Notes: a model not told the origin generated them from the sequence alone. Positions 51,850-62,054 are shown, numbered from the stretch's first letter. The stretch: DNA of 64,000 nt from Flavobacterium sp. KJJ (GCF_000708595.2 NZ_JARP01000001.1:248001-312000), one strand, 5' to 3'. Translations and numbers: made by a program.

Positions 51850-52177
51850 CCAGTTTATTACAATACAAAGATCCAACATATATGAATGTTTCGCTGTTAA
51901 GGTTTTGTTATTAGTTTGTTGGACATAAGTTAAGATTTGAAATTTGTGCTTTCTGAGCTTTCTGCAGCGTTAAATAACTTTTTGTTATTAAAATATAAGA
52001 GCAATCAGTTTTACCTATTAATATAGTAAAGAATAGTTTTTATATTTAGTAATATGTTAAAAATCAATAAATTATACTTGAATAGAAATTAACAATTTCT
52101 ATGAAAACTTTGTTTTTGCTTCAGCAAAGCTTCTCTATTTTTCTATGTTTATCTTTTGCTAATTGATAAAAATAAAG
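51850..52177. other. Intergenic region, nothing assigned
   Basis: About 330 bp between the mini-ORF hairpin and the purU terminator. A+T rich, with no gene-like ORF and no strong repeat. The stretch 51660-51740 just upstream holds degenerate CTTTGCG/AAACTCTTTG words like those in other gaps of the window. Confidence 0.5.
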
Positions 52178-52211
52178 AAACCCGAAGGGCTTTTGAATAC
52201 CTATCGGGTTT
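52178..52211 (-). terminator. Terminator of purU
   Basis: AAACCCGA / TCGGGTTT stem with an 18-nt loop, 36 bp past the purU stop. It has the same arms as the hairpins at 14901 and 18358. Confidence 0.65.
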
Positions 52212-52246
52212 AAATTTTAACTTTTATGAATTTTGTCTTTCTGAGC

Positions 52247-53101
52247 CTAAGAAAATACAACTGTTTTATTGCTATAAACCATTGTTTTGCGTTCTGCATG
52301 CAATTTAATAGCACGAGCTAAAACAATTCGCTCCAAGTCGCGGCCTTTCATGATAAAATCGTCAACGGAATGTATGTGTGATACGCGAGCAATATCCTGC
52401 TCAATGATCGGACCTTCATCTAAATCAGCCGTAACATAATGGCTTGTTGCACCAATAATTTTTACACCACGCTTAAAAGCAGAGTGGTAAGGTTTTGCAC
52501 CCGGAAAAGCTGGCAAAAACGAATGATGAATATTAATAATTTTATTTTCGTAAAGCGAAATTAAATTTGGTGTAATAATCTGCATATAACGCGCTAAAAC
52601 AATAAAATTGATTTGGTATCGCTTTAATAATTCAATTTGCTTGGCTTCGCCTTCTTCTTTATTATCTTTTGTAAAAGGAACACAGTGAAACGGAATATCA
52701 AAACGTTCTGCAATTGATCTTAAATCATTATGATTGCTTATGATAACCGGAATCTCCACATTCAATTCACCTGCGCTGTAACGCCCTAAAATGTCAAACA
52801 AACAATGATCATACTTTGAAACAAATAACGCCATTTTTGGTTTTTGTTCCTGATTGTACAAATCCCATGACATATTAAAATCGGCAGCAAGCGTTTTGTC
52901 GAATTCTTCTTTTAGGCTTTCAATTGTAATTTTCGGATTAGCAAATTCACATTCTAATCGCATAAAAAACACATTTTGCTCCACATCAACATGCTGATCA
53001 ATATAGATAATATTTCCTTCTACTTTTGCTATAAATGTGGTCACTGCGGCAATAATTCCTTTTTGGTCTTTGCAGTGAATTAGAATGGTTATTTTTTGCA
53101 T
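52247..53101 (-). CDS. purU: Formyltetrahydrofolate deformylase
   Basis: Hydrolyses 10-formyl-THF to THF and formate, which balances the one-carbon pool and feeds purine synthesis. The protein has 284 residues. An N-terminal ACT domain (about 1-80; TILIHCKDQKGIIAAVTTFIAKVEGNIIYIDQHVD) is followed by the formyltransferase fold with MALFVSKYDHCLFDIL, the catalytic NIHHSFLPAFPGAKPY segment and TADLDEGPIIEQD. The ATG is preceded by CTAACCAAAATAACCAAA, an A-rich leader. Confidence 0.97.
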   Translation of the reverse strand: MQKITILIHCKDQKGIIAAVTTFIAKVEGNIIYIDQHVDVEQNVFFMRLECEFANPKITIESLKEEFDKTLAADFNMSWDLYNQEQKPKMALFVSKYDHCLFDILGRYSAGELNVEIPVIISNHNDLRSIAERFDIPFHCVPFTKDNKEEGEAKQIELLKRYQINFIVLARYMQIITPNLISLYENKIINIHHSFLPAFPGAKPYHSAFKRGVKIIGATSHYVTADLDEGPIIEQDIARVSHIHSVDDFIMKGRDLERIVLARAIKLHAERKTMVYSNKTVVFS

Positions 53102-53122
53102 TTTGGTTATTTTGGTTAGTGA

Positions 53123-53184
53123 CAGAGGTGCAAAGGTGCACAGTTACAAAGTGGCCTTTGCTACTTTGAACCTTTGCGCCTCTG
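53123..53184. repeat. Large imperfect hairpin upstream of purU
   Basis: Arms CAGAGGTGCAAAGGT and ACCTTTGCGCCTCTG (one G-T pair), with an inner ACAAAGT / ACTTTG stem. It lies between the DUF4197 gene stop and the purU start and has no T run. It is related in wording to the repeats at 27755 and 48563. Confidence 0.7.
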
Positions 53185-53197
53185 AGCCTTAAAAAAA

Positions 53198-53917
53198 CTA
53201 TTTTCCGTCCTGCATTGCAAACACACTTTTCAATAAAGGCGTTGTTCTTGCACTGATATTATTACGGATTTCTTTTTCTTCTACAGCAATCATTTTAAAA
53301 ACGCCAGATAAAGCTTGTGTTGTTGTATAATCAGTCAAATCTGGATTTACTTTTTTTACTAGCGGAATAGTGTTGTATTTATTGATGATTTTTGTCCAAA
53401 CCACATCAGCACCAACTTTTTCAAAAGAGCTTTTAATTACCGGATTAAATTTTCCGTATAAAGCGGTAGTCGTACTTCCTTGTAAGTAACTTGTTGCAGC
53501 GCTGTCATTTCCTAGTAAGATGTTTTTAGCATCAGTAAACGACATGTTTTTAACTGCCGATACGAAAATTGGAGTAGCTTCTTTCACTGCGTCTTCTGCA
53601 GCACGGTTCATCATTTTAATTCCTTCATCGGCAAGCGAACTAAGACCGACTTTTCTTAAAGTAGCGTCTACTTTTTGCAATTCAGCAGGCAATAGAATTT
53701 TTACAGCTTCATTTTTATAAAAACCATCAACAGCGGTCAGTTTGCTTACTTGTTGTGTAATTCCTTTATTTAGGGCTTCTTTAAGTCCCGCAGCAATGTC
53801 TACGCCGCCAATTCCGGGAAGCTGTGAAGATATTTGAGGCAATTGATTTAGCGTTTGTTGTACCTGAGCACATGAACTAAGAGAAAATACAAGAACTAAA
53901 ATTAAAATGTTTTTCAT
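53198..53917 (-). CDS. DUF4197 lipoprotein
   Basis: A 239-residue lipoprotein. The start at 53915-53917 gives the signal peptide MKNILILVLVFSLSSC with lipobox SSC (Cys16); the longer frame adds eight residues. The rest is alpha-helical and matches DUF4197: GLKEALNKGITQQVSKLTAVDGFYKNEAVKILLPAELQKV, a central AAEDAVKEATPIFVSAVKNMSFTDAKNILLG, and YTTTQALSGVFKMIAVEEKEIRNN. Function unknown. It lies upstream of purU on the same strand, 96 bp away. Confidence 0.87.
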   Translation of the reverse strand: MKNILILVLVFSLSSCAQVQQTLNQLPQISSQLPGIGGVDIAAGLKEALNKGITQQVSKLTAVDGFYKNEAVKILLPAELQKVDATLRKVGLSSLADEGIKMMNRAAEDAVKEATPIFVSAVKNMSFTDAKNILLGNDSAATSYLQGSTTTALYGKFNPVIKSSFEKVGADVVWTKIINKYNTIPLVKKVNPDLTDYTTTQALSGVFKMIAVEEKEIRNNISARTTPLLKSVFAMQDGK

Positions 53918-54071
53918 TATTGGGGTTTTTATGAGTTTCAAAAATACTACTTATTCAAAAACAAAGCCACAATTTTATTTCGGCACAGAAACATTTGTGT
54001 GATTATTAACAAATTTTATAAAAAGGTGGTCACTTAGTAACTTCTTGTTTTGATTTTTGTAGATAATAAAG

Positions 54072-54632
54072 TCAAGGCCAATACATTCTTTCATTATAAT
54101 TCCAATAAGTTTTACTAGAAATATAAGTTACCTGAAAGGTATTTATTGGAGATTTATTGGCATCAAATAATTCAATTCTGATGATTTTTTCATTGGTATC
54201 ATCTTTCATATCAATATTGCCTTCAGCATCATCGATCAATTTTTTTTTCTTTAGGTAGTCTTCTTTTTTATCAATTATAAATTTTGTTACAGCTTCATTT
54301 GCAGCTTCTGTTTCACCAGATAACTTTCCGTTGATATCAAACGTTTCTATTTTTTCCAGATAGCCATTTTTATAAGAAAATAATTGAAAAGCAAGAGCGC
54401 CATGAAGCATTTGAATTTTGTGTTTTAATACCCGAAAACGGAGCACTTGTTTTTTCGGATTTGTATATTCTATAGATCCATTTCCTTTTTTATCAACATT
54501 ATTAAATAAAACTCTATTTGGTTTTGAAAATGATACAACTCTATTAGTATAAATGTGATATTGAGTATCAGACTGCGCTAACAGCAACATACTTTGAAAA
54601 AAAGTGAGGTATAAAATTAATAGTAATTTCAT
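54072..54632 (-). CDS. Exported protein of unknown function
   Basis: A 186-residue protein with a signal peptide (ending LLAQ). The mature part is beta-rich at first (YHIYTNRVVSFSKPNRVLF, VLRFRVLKHKIQML), then a charged helix (AVTKFIIDKKEDYLKKKKLIDDAEG) and a final RIELFDANKSPINTFQVTYISSKTYW. No family recognised. It is 41 bp downstream of another small exported protein gene; the two probably share a transcript. Confidence 0.7.
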   Translation of the reverse strand: MKLLLILYLTFFQSMLLLAQSDTQYHIYTNRVVSFSKPNRVLFNNVDKKGNGSIEYTNPKKQVLRFRVLKHKIQMLHGALAFQLFSYKNGYLEKIETFDINGKLSGETEAANEAVTKFIIDKKEDYLKKKKLIDDAEGNIDMKDDTNEKIIRIELFDANKSPINTFQVTYISSKTYWNYNERMYWP

Positions 54633-54673
54633 TTAATCGTTTTTTGCAGATGGATAAGAAAGCTGAACAGCAC

Positions 54674-55291
54674 TTAATAAAAGCTCCCTTGAATATTTTC
54701 TCTGTCAGTTTGTTTGATTTCAGTTTCTGAAAAAGAGTAAGTAGATTTTTCAGTCCATTTCCAATTGCTTCCTTGATTTAAATCTACGCCCATAGCAGTA
54801 TAAATAATCGTAATGCTGTTTTTGCTGGTTGCCATTTTAAGTGCAATAAATCGATCCTGAGTTTTTGCTGCAGCTTCAGTTTTGTTGCAATATTGAAGGC
54901 TTTTAATCACTTTTTGATCTCCTTTAAACCATTCTTTTAAAAAAGATAAGTGTTTCTCAGAACATTGATGTCCCAAATTAAGTGCAGAAAGCAATTTGCA
55001 TTTTAAATTACTTTCATCTTCCTTTTTATCTCCATCCCAATAACATTCACTGCCTACAGAAGTTGCTATATAACCTAACGCTGCGCGCTGTTGATCGTTT
55101 GCGTTTTTGAGGTAATTTTCGTTTAATTGAAGGGTATTATTTTCATCTAACCAAAGTATTTTAATATAATCCGGAATTGTGACAACCGCGGTATTATTAT
55201 TTACGGTTCCTGATTTTTTATTTTTTAAGGTTTGAGAAAATAAAGTATTGGTACATATAAAGATTAGAAAAAAAAGCAGGCGTATATTCAT
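54674..55291 (-). CDS. Exported protein of unknown function
   Basis: A 205-residue protein with signal peptide (MNIRLLFFLIFICTNTLFSQ). The mature part has two to four cysteines (VGSECYWDGDKKEDESNLKCKLLSALNLGHQCSEKH), so it may form disulfides in the periplasm, and ends with beta strands (TIIYTAMGVDLNQGSNWKWTEKSTYSFSE). No family recognised. It is the upstream partner of the 186-residue protein gene and lies 81 bp from the Coa1-family gene. Confidence 0.7.
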   Translation of the reverse strand: MNIRLLFFLIFICTNTLFSQTLKNKKSGTVNNNTAVVTIPDYIKILWLDENNTLQLNENYLKNANDQQRAALGYIATSVGSECYWDGDKKEDESNLKCKLLSALNLGHQCSEKHLSFLKEWFKGDQKVIKSLQYCNKTEAAAKTQDRFIALKMATSKNSITIIYTAMGVDLNQGSNWKWTEKSTYSFSETEIKQTDRENIQGSFY

Positions 55292-55372
55292 GTAATTTGG
55301 AGATTAATTGGAGACAAAAGTAATTCTTTTATCATCTAAAACAGATTAGGTCTGATTAAATTGACGTGAAAT

Positions 55373-55792
55373 TTATTTCTGCAATAAATCAATTTCTTCA
55401 TCTGTATCTTCAAGATAAACAGACATTTCCTCGTATTTCCATTTTCCTCTTTTGTTGGCCACTACAAATAAGGTTCCTTTTCCTTTAGAACCTTTGATCG
55501 GAATCTGCAAATCGCAATTTCCGGTATCGTTGCTCACGTTAATACTTCCGGAAACCATTCCGTCAGTTTCAATCGGCTTTCCTAGTTTTTCGATTACCAG
55601 TTTATTGTGCTGTGCTTCATTCATGGCACCTTTATAAGCATCAGAATCTTTCATCATCGATGTAACTCCGAAAAATATTCCGGCTATAAATAATCCAAAA
55701 AGCACTAAAAGGCCTAAACATCCTGTTGGTACAAACCATTTCCAGTTTCTGTCCCACCAGTTTTTTCTAACTTCGTTGTAATTGTCTTCCAT
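55373..55792 (-). CDS. Coa1-family membrane protein
   Basis: A 139-residue protein with an N-terminal cytosolic stretch (NEVRKNWWDRNWKWFVPTG), one transmembrane helix (CLGLLVLFGLFIAGIFFGVTSMM) and a beta-rich outer domain (VSGSINVSNDTGNCDLQIPIKGSKGKGTLFVVANKRGKWKYEEM). This matches the cytochrome c oxidase assembly factor Coa1 family, widespread in Bacteroidota as small membrane proteins. Whether the bacterial members act in oxidase assembly is not known, and no oxidase gene is nearby. Confidence 0.85.
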   Translation of the reverse strand: MEDNYNEVRKNWWDRNWKWFVPTGCLGLLVLFGLFIAGIFFGVTSMMKDSDAYKGAMNEAQHNKLVIEKLGKPIETDGMVSGSINVSNDTGNCDLQIPIKGSKGKGTLFVVANKRGKWKYEEMSVYLEDTDEEIDLLQK

Positions 55793-55954
55793 AAAAGGTA
55801 ATTTTAGATTTGGGATTAAACGTCAGGAAGATAGCAGTAATCTTTCAAATCTAAAAATACTTCTTTAGAATTTTTCAGAATAAGAATTATTTTATTATTG
55901 GAAAAGTTTTAAAAACTAATATTTATTTTTTTTTATTAAAATAGAAATAAAAAA

Positions 55955-55986
55955 AATCGGAAAATCAAATGAATGAATTTCCGATT
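55955..55986 (-). terminator. Terminator of the L,D-transpeptidase gene
   Basis: AATCGGAAA / TTTCCGATT stem with an inner short stem, followed by a T run on the minus strand, 23 bp past the stop. Confidence 0.75.
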
Positions 55987-56008
55987 CTGTATTTTTTTAT
56001 TTTCTAAA

Positions 56009-57583
56009 TTAATTTGATGAAACAGATTCTGATGATAAAATAGTATTTAATTCATTGTCTTTTTCATAAACATCTTGAAAGAAACCAATTTCGCCATTTT
56101 CATTTACCATTGAAGTAAAATACGAGATGAAGATTGGAACTTTTTTAGCTAATTTAAAACTGCTTTCTGTTTTGCCGGCCATAGCTTTATCAATTTTATC
56201 CTGAGTCCATTCAGGATAATCTTTAAGCATTGCAACAGCTAATTCTTTTGCTAATTTCACATTAACACAACCATGACTGAAAGTTCTTTTTTCAAAGTCG
56301 AATAAAGTCTTAGACGGTGTATCATGCATGTAAATATCATCTGGATTCGGAAACATAAATTTTACTAGTCCCAAAGAGTTGTCTGGACCTGGTTTTTGTC
56401 TTACCTGACCTTTTACAATTTCCATATTATGATCGGCAAGATAATTTTTATCAGCAGCCATTTTAGATTTTAATTCGTTTTCTACTATGCTTTGAGGCAC
56501 AGTCCAATAAGGACTGAAAACAATTCGGTCAATTTCACTATTAAAAATGGTTGTTTTAGTAAGAGGAGAACCAACAAAAACACTAGATCTTAATTGTACT
56601 TTTCCGTTTTTAACATAAACCAATTCATAAGAAGGAACGTTTACTAAAACATACTCATCACTATTTGCAATTTGAGTGGCAATAGCGCGACATCTTTCCA
56701 TATTAAGTTTTAGCGTCTCCACTTTATCGGCAAGAGGCACATTCATTTCTTTAATATGTTCTTCTGCAAGAATATAATTGGGTTTAAATCCGTTACGAAC
56801 TTTGTATTTCATTACAGCATCCATCAATTCACGATCATAGACGTTGCTTTTAGAATCATTTTTTAAATCTCCTAATAAATACAAACGAGTTCTAACTTGG
56901 GCAATAGTGCTAGAAACAGCATCTGGTCGTAAATCTTTATAAGGTGTTTCTTCTGGAACAATTGGTTTCCATTTATTTGATCGCTCTAATTTTTTGTATT
57001 TATTTAAAAAGTCTTGTAATTTGTAATATTGATCGTATTCTACCTTAACATTATCGGTTTTTGAAGCAGTTGCTTCTTCGATGGTGCTGTAGTTAAAGAA
57101 ATCATTCAACAAATCATTGTATGACAATTTTTTCTTAGCTTCTGCATTACTTTTATTCATATACAATACATATAATGAGCTTAAAAGCATATCAGCATCT
57201 GTTTTGGAAAGTTTTGTTTCTGACGAAGAGTCAAACAGCTGATCGATTTCGTTTTGATAAGGAATAACCAAATCGTTTGTTTTTTTTGCTTTTTCATACA
57301 AAACAGCTCCAAACTCATTAACATTATCTTCATCAAGCCAAATAGATCCTAAAGTTCTATTTTTATACAAAGACATGACATCAGATTTGTATTTTTTTAA
57401 ATCCGAATATCTTTTGAAGAAATCATTTGAAATTTCTTCAGAGTCATTAGGATCTGAAGTGTTGTATTTGGTTGTAAAAGTTGAAGTTTTTTTATATGAA
57501 TGAATATCTTTTTCAGTTGTATTAAATGACAATACAAAAAAACTCAAACCTAAAATTACGGTGATTGGATATAGTGTTTTCAT
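56009..57583 (-). CDS. Large L,D-transpeptidase (YkuD domain)
   Basis: A 524-residue exported enzyme that forms 3-3 peptidoglycan cross-links or attaches proteins to peptidoglycan. It has an N-terminal hydrophobic signal segment (ITVILGLSFFVLSF), a long helical region (about 60-230; a scaffold domain as in YcbB/LdtD), a peptidoglycan-binding-like segment (VRTRLYLLGDL...MDAVMKYKVRNGF) and the YkuD domain (about 310-480). The catalytic motif is SHGCVNV, with His437 and nucleophile Cys439. YcbB-type length and order make LdtD-like activity the best guess. Confidence 0.9.
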   Translation of the reverse strand: MKTLYPITVILGLSFFVLSFNTTEKDIHSYKKTSTFTTKYNTSDPNDSEEISNDFFKRYSDLKKYKSDVMSLYKNRTLGSIWLDEDNVNEFGAVLYEKAKKTNDLVIPYQNEIDQLFDSSSETKLSKTDADMLLSSLYVLYMNKSNAEAKKKLSYNDLLNDFFNYSTIEEATASKTDNVKVEYDQYYKLQDFLNKYKKLERSNKWKPIVPEETPYKDLRPDAVSSTIAQVRTRLYLLGDLKNDSKSNVYDRELMDAVMKYKVRNGFKPNYILAEEHIKEMNVPLADKVETLKLNMERCRAIATQIANSDEYVLVNVPSYELVYVKNGKVQLRSSVFVGSPLTKTTIFNSEIDRIVFSPYWTVPQSIVENELKSKMAADKNYLADHNMEIVKGQVRQKPGPDNSLGLVKFMFPNPDDIYMHDTPSKTLFDFEKRTFSHGCVNVKLAKELAVAMLKDYPEWTQDKIDKAMAGKTESSFKLAKKVPIFISYFTSMVNENGEIGFFQDVYEKDNELNTILSSESVSSN

Positions 57584-57877
57584 TTTGTAAATTTTTACGT
57601 TTATACTTTTAGGTTATGAAAGTTTTGGTAAAAATTTGGGGCTTTTCTACATTGCTAAATTACTTTACTGGTCTGGAAAACAAGTTGTTGGATTTTATTT
57701 TAATTTTTCAAAATTGCCATGTCGACGTGGTCTATATACAATAAATACGATATCGATTGAAATTGTTACCCATTACAATAAACATCATTTCATTTTTTTG
57801 TTAACATAAAGCCATAAGGATGAACAAATATTAAAATATTTTGTAAATTGCTCCCTTAAAATTATCATATTCATAAA

Positions 57878-60800
57878 ATGGAACAGCAAATACCATATAT
57901 TCCTAAAAATAAAGTAAGAATTGTCACCGCAGCATCTCTTTTTGACGGACACGATGCAGCAATAAACATTATGCGTCGTATTATTCAGTCAACAGGAGTT
58001 GAAGTAATTCATCTTGGTCACGACCGAAGTGTAGAAGAAGTGGTGAATACCGCCATCCAAGAAGATGCAAATGCAATTGCTATGACATCATATCAAGGCG
58101 GGCACAACGAATACTTTAAATATATGTATGATTTGCTTCATGAAAAAGGGGCAGGGCATATTAAGATTTTTGGCGGTGGCGGCGGTGTTATTCTGCCAAG
58201 CGAAATTTCAGAATTGCATGAATATGGAATTACCAGAATTTATTCTCCAGATGATGGCCGTTCTTTAGGCCTGCAAGGAATGATAAACGATTTGGTTGAA
58301 CGTTCCGATTATCCAATTGGAGATAAACTAAATGGAGAAATTGACCATATCGAAAATAAAATTCCAACAGCAATTGCGAGATTAATTTCTGCAGCGGAGA
58401 ATTTTCCAGAAATAGCAAAACCAGTTTTTGATCAGATTCATACCAATAATACGGATTCTAAAATTCCAGTTCTGGGAATTACAGGAACGGGCGGGGCAGG
58501 AAAATCATCTTTAGTTGATGAATTGGTTCGCCGTTTTTTAATTGATTTTCCAGAAAAAACAATCGGATTAATTTCTGTTGATCCTTCTAAAAGAAAAACC
58601 GGAGGAGCACTTTTAGGAGACAGAATCCGCATGAATGCGATTAATAATCCACGAGTTTATATGCGTTCGCTCGCAACGCGTCAGTCGAATTTAGCATTGT
58701 CTAAATATGTTGCTGAAGCGATTCAGGTTCTAAAAGCAGCAAAATACGATTTGATTATTTTGGAAACTTCGGGAATTGGGCAATCAGATACCGAGATTAT
58801 GGATCATTCTGATGTATCCTTATATGTAATGACACCTGAATTTGGTGCCGCAACGCAATTAGAGAAAATTGACATGCTTGATTTTGCAGATTTAGTGGCA
58901 TTGAATAAATTCGATAAAAGAGGTGCTTTAGACGCCATTCGTGACGTTAAAAAACAATACCAGCGCAATCATAATCTATGGGATAAAAATCCAGATGAAA
59001 TGCCAGTTTTCGGAACTATTGCATCTCAGTTTAACGATCCAGGAATGAATACGCTTTACAAAGCGATTATGGATAAAATTGTCGAAAAAACAGATTCAAA
59101 CCTGAATTCGACTTTTGAAATCACGCGTGAAATGAGCGAAAAAATCTTCGTGATTCCACCGCACAGAACACGCTATTTATCTGAAATCGCTGAGAATAAT
59201 AGAAGTTATGATGAAAGTGCACTTTCGCAGCAAAAAGTAGTGCAGAAGTTATATGGAATCTTTAAAACCATAGAATCGGTTTCTGGTAAATTGCCACAGA
59301 TTAATAAAGCAGGAATTGATGATTCGACTGTTTTGCCAACTGGAATTCAGGAACATGATGAAAACAGAATCTTTCTAAATCTTTTACTGAATCAGTTCGA
59401 TAAGGTGAAAATGGATTTAGATCCGTACAATTGGGAAATTATCCTGAATTGGGATGAAAAAGTAAATAAATACAAAAATCCAGTTTACAGCTTTAAAGTT
59501 CGTGATAAGGAAATCAAGATTGCAACACATACCGAAAGTTTATCGCACTTACAGATTCCTAAAATTGCTTTGCCAAAGTACGAAGCTTGGGGCGATATTT
59601 TGCGTTGGAATTTACAAGAAAATGTTCCGGGAGAATTTCCGTTTGCTTCAGGATTATATCCTTTTAAACGTGAAGGCGAAGATCCGTCAAGAATGTTTGC
59701 GGGCGAGGGCGGACCAGAAAGAACCAATAAACGTTTTCATTATGTAAGTGCAGGATTGCCTGCAAAACGACTTTCAACAGCTTTTGACAGTGTAACTTTA
59801 TATGGAAATGATCCAGATTTGCGTCCGGATATTTACGGTAAAATTGGAAATGCAGGAGTTTCAATCTGTTGTTTAGATGATGCAAAAAAACTGTATTCAG
59901 GTTTCGATCTGGTTCATGCTTTAACATCTGTAAGTATGACCATTAACGGACCAGCGCCAATGTTGTTAGGTTTCTTTATGAATGCCGCAATCGATCAGCA
60001 ATGTGAGTACTATATTAAGGAGAACGAATTAGAAAAAGAAGTTGAAACAAAAATCAACAAAATATACAAAGACAAAGGTTTAGAAAGACCAAAATACCAA
60101 GGCGATTTGCCAGAAGGAAACAACGGTTTGGGTTTGATGCTTTTGGGGGTCACCGGAGATGAAGTTTTGCCTGTAGAAGTTTATAATGAAATAAAAGCCA
60201 AAACATTATCTCAAGTTAGAGGAACAGTTCAGGCTGATATTTTAAAAGAAGATCAGGCACAAAATACCTGTATTTTCTCAACCGAATTTGCACTTCGATT
60301 AATGGGCGACGTTCAGGAATATTTTATTACTAAAAACGTTCGTAATTTCTATTCAGTTTCGATTTCAGGATACCATATTGCTGAGGCAGGAGCGAACCCA
60401 ATTACGCAGTTGGCTTTTACGCTTTCTAATGGTTTCACTTACGTGGAATATTATTTGAGCCGCGGCATGAGCATCAATGATTTTGGACCAAATTTATCTT
60501 TCTTCTTTTCGAATGGAGTAGATCCTGAATATTCAGTTATCGGACGTGTGGCACGCAAGATTTGGGCGAAAGCCATGAAAAACAAATACGGAGCCAACGA
60601 AAGAGCACAGATGCTGAAATATCATATTCAAACTTCTGGACGTTCGTTACATGCGCAGGAAATTGATTTTAATGATATTAGAACCACTTTGCAGGCTTTG
60701 TATGCGATTTACGACAACTGTAATTCACTGCATACCAATGCTTACGATGAAGCGATTACAACACCAACAGAAGAGTCTGTACGTCGTGCAATGGCGATTC

Positions 60801-61318
60801 AGTTAATTATTAATAAGGAATTAGGTTTAGCCAAAAACGAAAACCCAATTCAAGGTTCATTTATTATTGAAGAATTAACTGATTTAGTAGAAGCAGCGGT
60901 GCTGCAGGAATTCGACAGAATTACGGAACGCGGTGGTGTATTAGGTGCAATGGAAACGATGTACCAAAGATCTAAAATTCAAGAAGAAAGTTTGTATTAC
61001 GAGACTTTAAAACACAACGGCGATTTTCCAATTGTAGGTGTAAATACTTTTTTGAGTTCGAAAGGTTCTCCAACGATAATTCCGGCAGAAGTAATTCGCG
61101 CCACCGAAGAAGAAAAACAATATCAGATTACGATGCTGGATAACTTGCATCAATTTCACGAAGCAAAAGTAAACGAGCATTTAAACAAACTACAGGAAGC
61201 GGCAATTAAAAACGAAAACTTATTCGACCATTTAATGGAAGCGACAAAGGTTTGTTCTTTGGGTCAGATTACTTCGGCATTGTTTGAAGTTGGAGGGCAG
61301 TATAGAAGGAATATGTAG
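57878..61318 (+). CDS. icmF: Fused isobutyryl-CoA mutase with GTPase chaperone (IcmF)
   Basis: A 1146-residue fusion. An N-terminal cobalamin-binding domain (about 10-145) carries His25 in LFDGHDAA, the lower ligand of adenosylcobalamin. A MeaB/ArgK-type GTPase domain follows (about 190-420), with Walker [10 protein letters not shown] at 203-211 and NKFDKRG. The mutase TIM barrel comes last. At the two specificity sites, Phe607 (RMFAGEG) and Gln795 replace the Tyr and Arg of methylmalonyl-CoA mutase. This pair marks isobutyryl-CoA mutase. It interconverts isobutyryl- and n-butyryl-CoA, linking valine and butyrate metabolism. It stands alone. Confidence 0.93.
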   Translation: MEQQIPYIPKNKVRIVTAASLFDGHDAAINIMRRIIQSTGVEVIHLGHDRSVEEVVNTAIQEDANAIAMTSYQGGHNEYFKYMYDLLHEKGAGHIKIFGGGGGVILPSEISELHEYGITRIYSPDDGRSLGLQGMINDLVERSDYPIGDKLNGEIDHIENKIPTAIARLISAAENFPEIAKPVFDQIHTNNTDSKIPVLGITGTGGAGKSSLVDELVRRFLIDFPEKTIGLISVDPSKRKTGGALLGDRIRMNAINNPRVYMRSLATRQSNLALSKYVAEAIQVLKAAKYDLIILETSGIGQSDTEIMDHSDVSLYVMTPEFGAATQLEKIDMLDFADLVALNKFDKRGALDAIRDVKKQYQRNHNLWDKNPDEMPVFGTIASQFNDPGMNTLYKAIMDKIVEKTDSNLNSTFEITREMSEKIFVIPPHRTRYLSEIAENNRSYDESALSQQKVVQKLYGIFKTIESVSGKLPQINKAGIDDSTVLPTGIQEHDENRIFLNLLLNQFDKVKMDLDPYNWEIILNWDEKVNKYKNPVYSFKVRDKEIKIATHTESLSHLQIPKIALPKYEAWGDILRWNLQENVPGEFPFASGLYPFKREGEDPSRMFAGEGGPERTNKRFHYVSAGLPAKRLSTAFDSVTLYGNDPDLRPDIYGKIGNAGVSICCLDDAKKLYSGFDLVHALTSVSMTINGPAPMLLGFFMNAAIDQQCEYYIKENELEKEVETKINKIYKDKGLERPKYQGDLPEGNNGLGLMLLGVTGDEVLPVEVYNEIKAKTLSQVRGTVQADILKEDQAQNTCIFSTEFALRLMGDVQEYFITKNVRNFYSVSISGYHIAEAGANPITQLAFTLSNGFTYVEYYLSRGMSINDFGPNLSFFFSNGVDPEYSVIGRVARKIWAKAMKNKYGANERAQMLKYHIQTSGRSLHAQEIDFNDIRTTLQALYAIYDNCNSLHTNAYDEAITTPTEESVRRAMAIQLIINKELGLAKNENPIQGSFIIEELTDLVEAAVLQEFDRITERGGVLGAMETMYQRSKIQEESLYYETLKHNGDFPIVGVNTFLSSKGSPTIIPAEVIRATEEEKQYQITMLDNLHQFHEAKVNEHLNKLQEAAIKNENLFDHLMEATKVCSLGQITSALFEVGGQYRRNM

Positions 61319-61338
61319 AATTTTAATAAAGAATAAAA

Positions 61339-61369
61339 AAAAAGCAGCTCCTGGAAAGAGCTGCTTTTT
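61339..61369. terminator. Bidirectional terminator after icmF
   Basis: Perfect 12-bp stem AAAAAGCAGCTC / GAGCTGCTTTTT with a 7-nt loop, between the stops of icmF (61318) and the convergent small protein gene (61393). Confidence 0.85.
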
Positions 61370-61392
61370 AACTTTTCGGGCAAAAAGAGTGA

Positions 61393-61779
61393 TTAACGGC
61401 GGAATCCAGGACTTTCGTTCACTGATTCGTCTAACTTAATTGCTTTTGATTTTTTAGCTGCAACAGTAATCTCATGTTTTACAACTTTATCATTCGCTTT
61501 TACTTCTAAGAAATAAGTTCCGGCTGGAAAACCTTCTAAACTTATTGTTTTTGAAATCTCTAATTTGTCTGAAGCAGAATCGCCTTTGTAAACCAAATTA
61601 TTGTTTTCATCATAGATAGAGAAAATTGATGTTTCAATAGTGTCTAAAGTAAAACTAACTACTTTTCCATTTCCGGTTTTTATGTTTAAAACATAATCCC
61701 CTTTTTTCTCAATTGCGTAAGTAAAGATTGTTGTTAATAAGACGGCAACAACTAAGCCCATTTTTGTAAATTTTGTCAT
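61393..61779 (-). CDS. Small exported Ig-like protein, array member 1 (divergent)
   Basis: A 128-residue protein with a signal peptide (MTKFTKMGLVVAVLLTTIFTYA). The mature part has the same plan as the three genes upstream of it: a GKGDYVLNIKTGNGKVVSFTLDT-type strand pair, SIYDENNNLVYKGDS, then EGFPAGTYFLEVKANDKVVKHEITV and a basic tail ending PGFRR. The C-terminal half resembles the end of a T9SS type A sorting domain (AGTY-LEV), but the protein is too short to hold a cargo. Function unknown. It is the most diverged copy. Confidence 0.8.
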   Translation of the reverse strand: MTKFTKMGLVVAVLLTTIFTYAIEKKGDYVLNIKTGNGKVVSFTLDTIETSIFSIYDENNNLVYKGDSASDKLEISKTISLEGFPAGTYFLEVKANDKVVKHEITVAAKKSKAIKLDESVNESPGFRR

Positions 61780-62054
61780 GTTTTTTTAAATTGTTTTTAA
61801 TTGTTAATTACTCTAAATAGTGGAACGGTAAAACTACAAAAGAAATTTAATTTTTGGCAATAAAATGTCATTTTTAGGTTGATAAGTTGCTGAATTAAAG
61901 ATGTTTCTGTCTTTTTACTACACTATGTACGTAAAAACTTAAATCTTGGATGTTTATTTTTGCATTTTTTTAAAAGTTTATGAATCAGTCTTTTAAAATT
62001 ATTAAGAATAGTTCTCCAGAAATAAATTTAGCGTCAATTTTATTTCAGTTTGAA

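Noticed and set aside
57878-61318. Methylmalonyl-CoA mutase
   Set aside because: The fused domain order and the Phe607/Gln795 pair point to isobutyryl-CoA mutase (IcmF).
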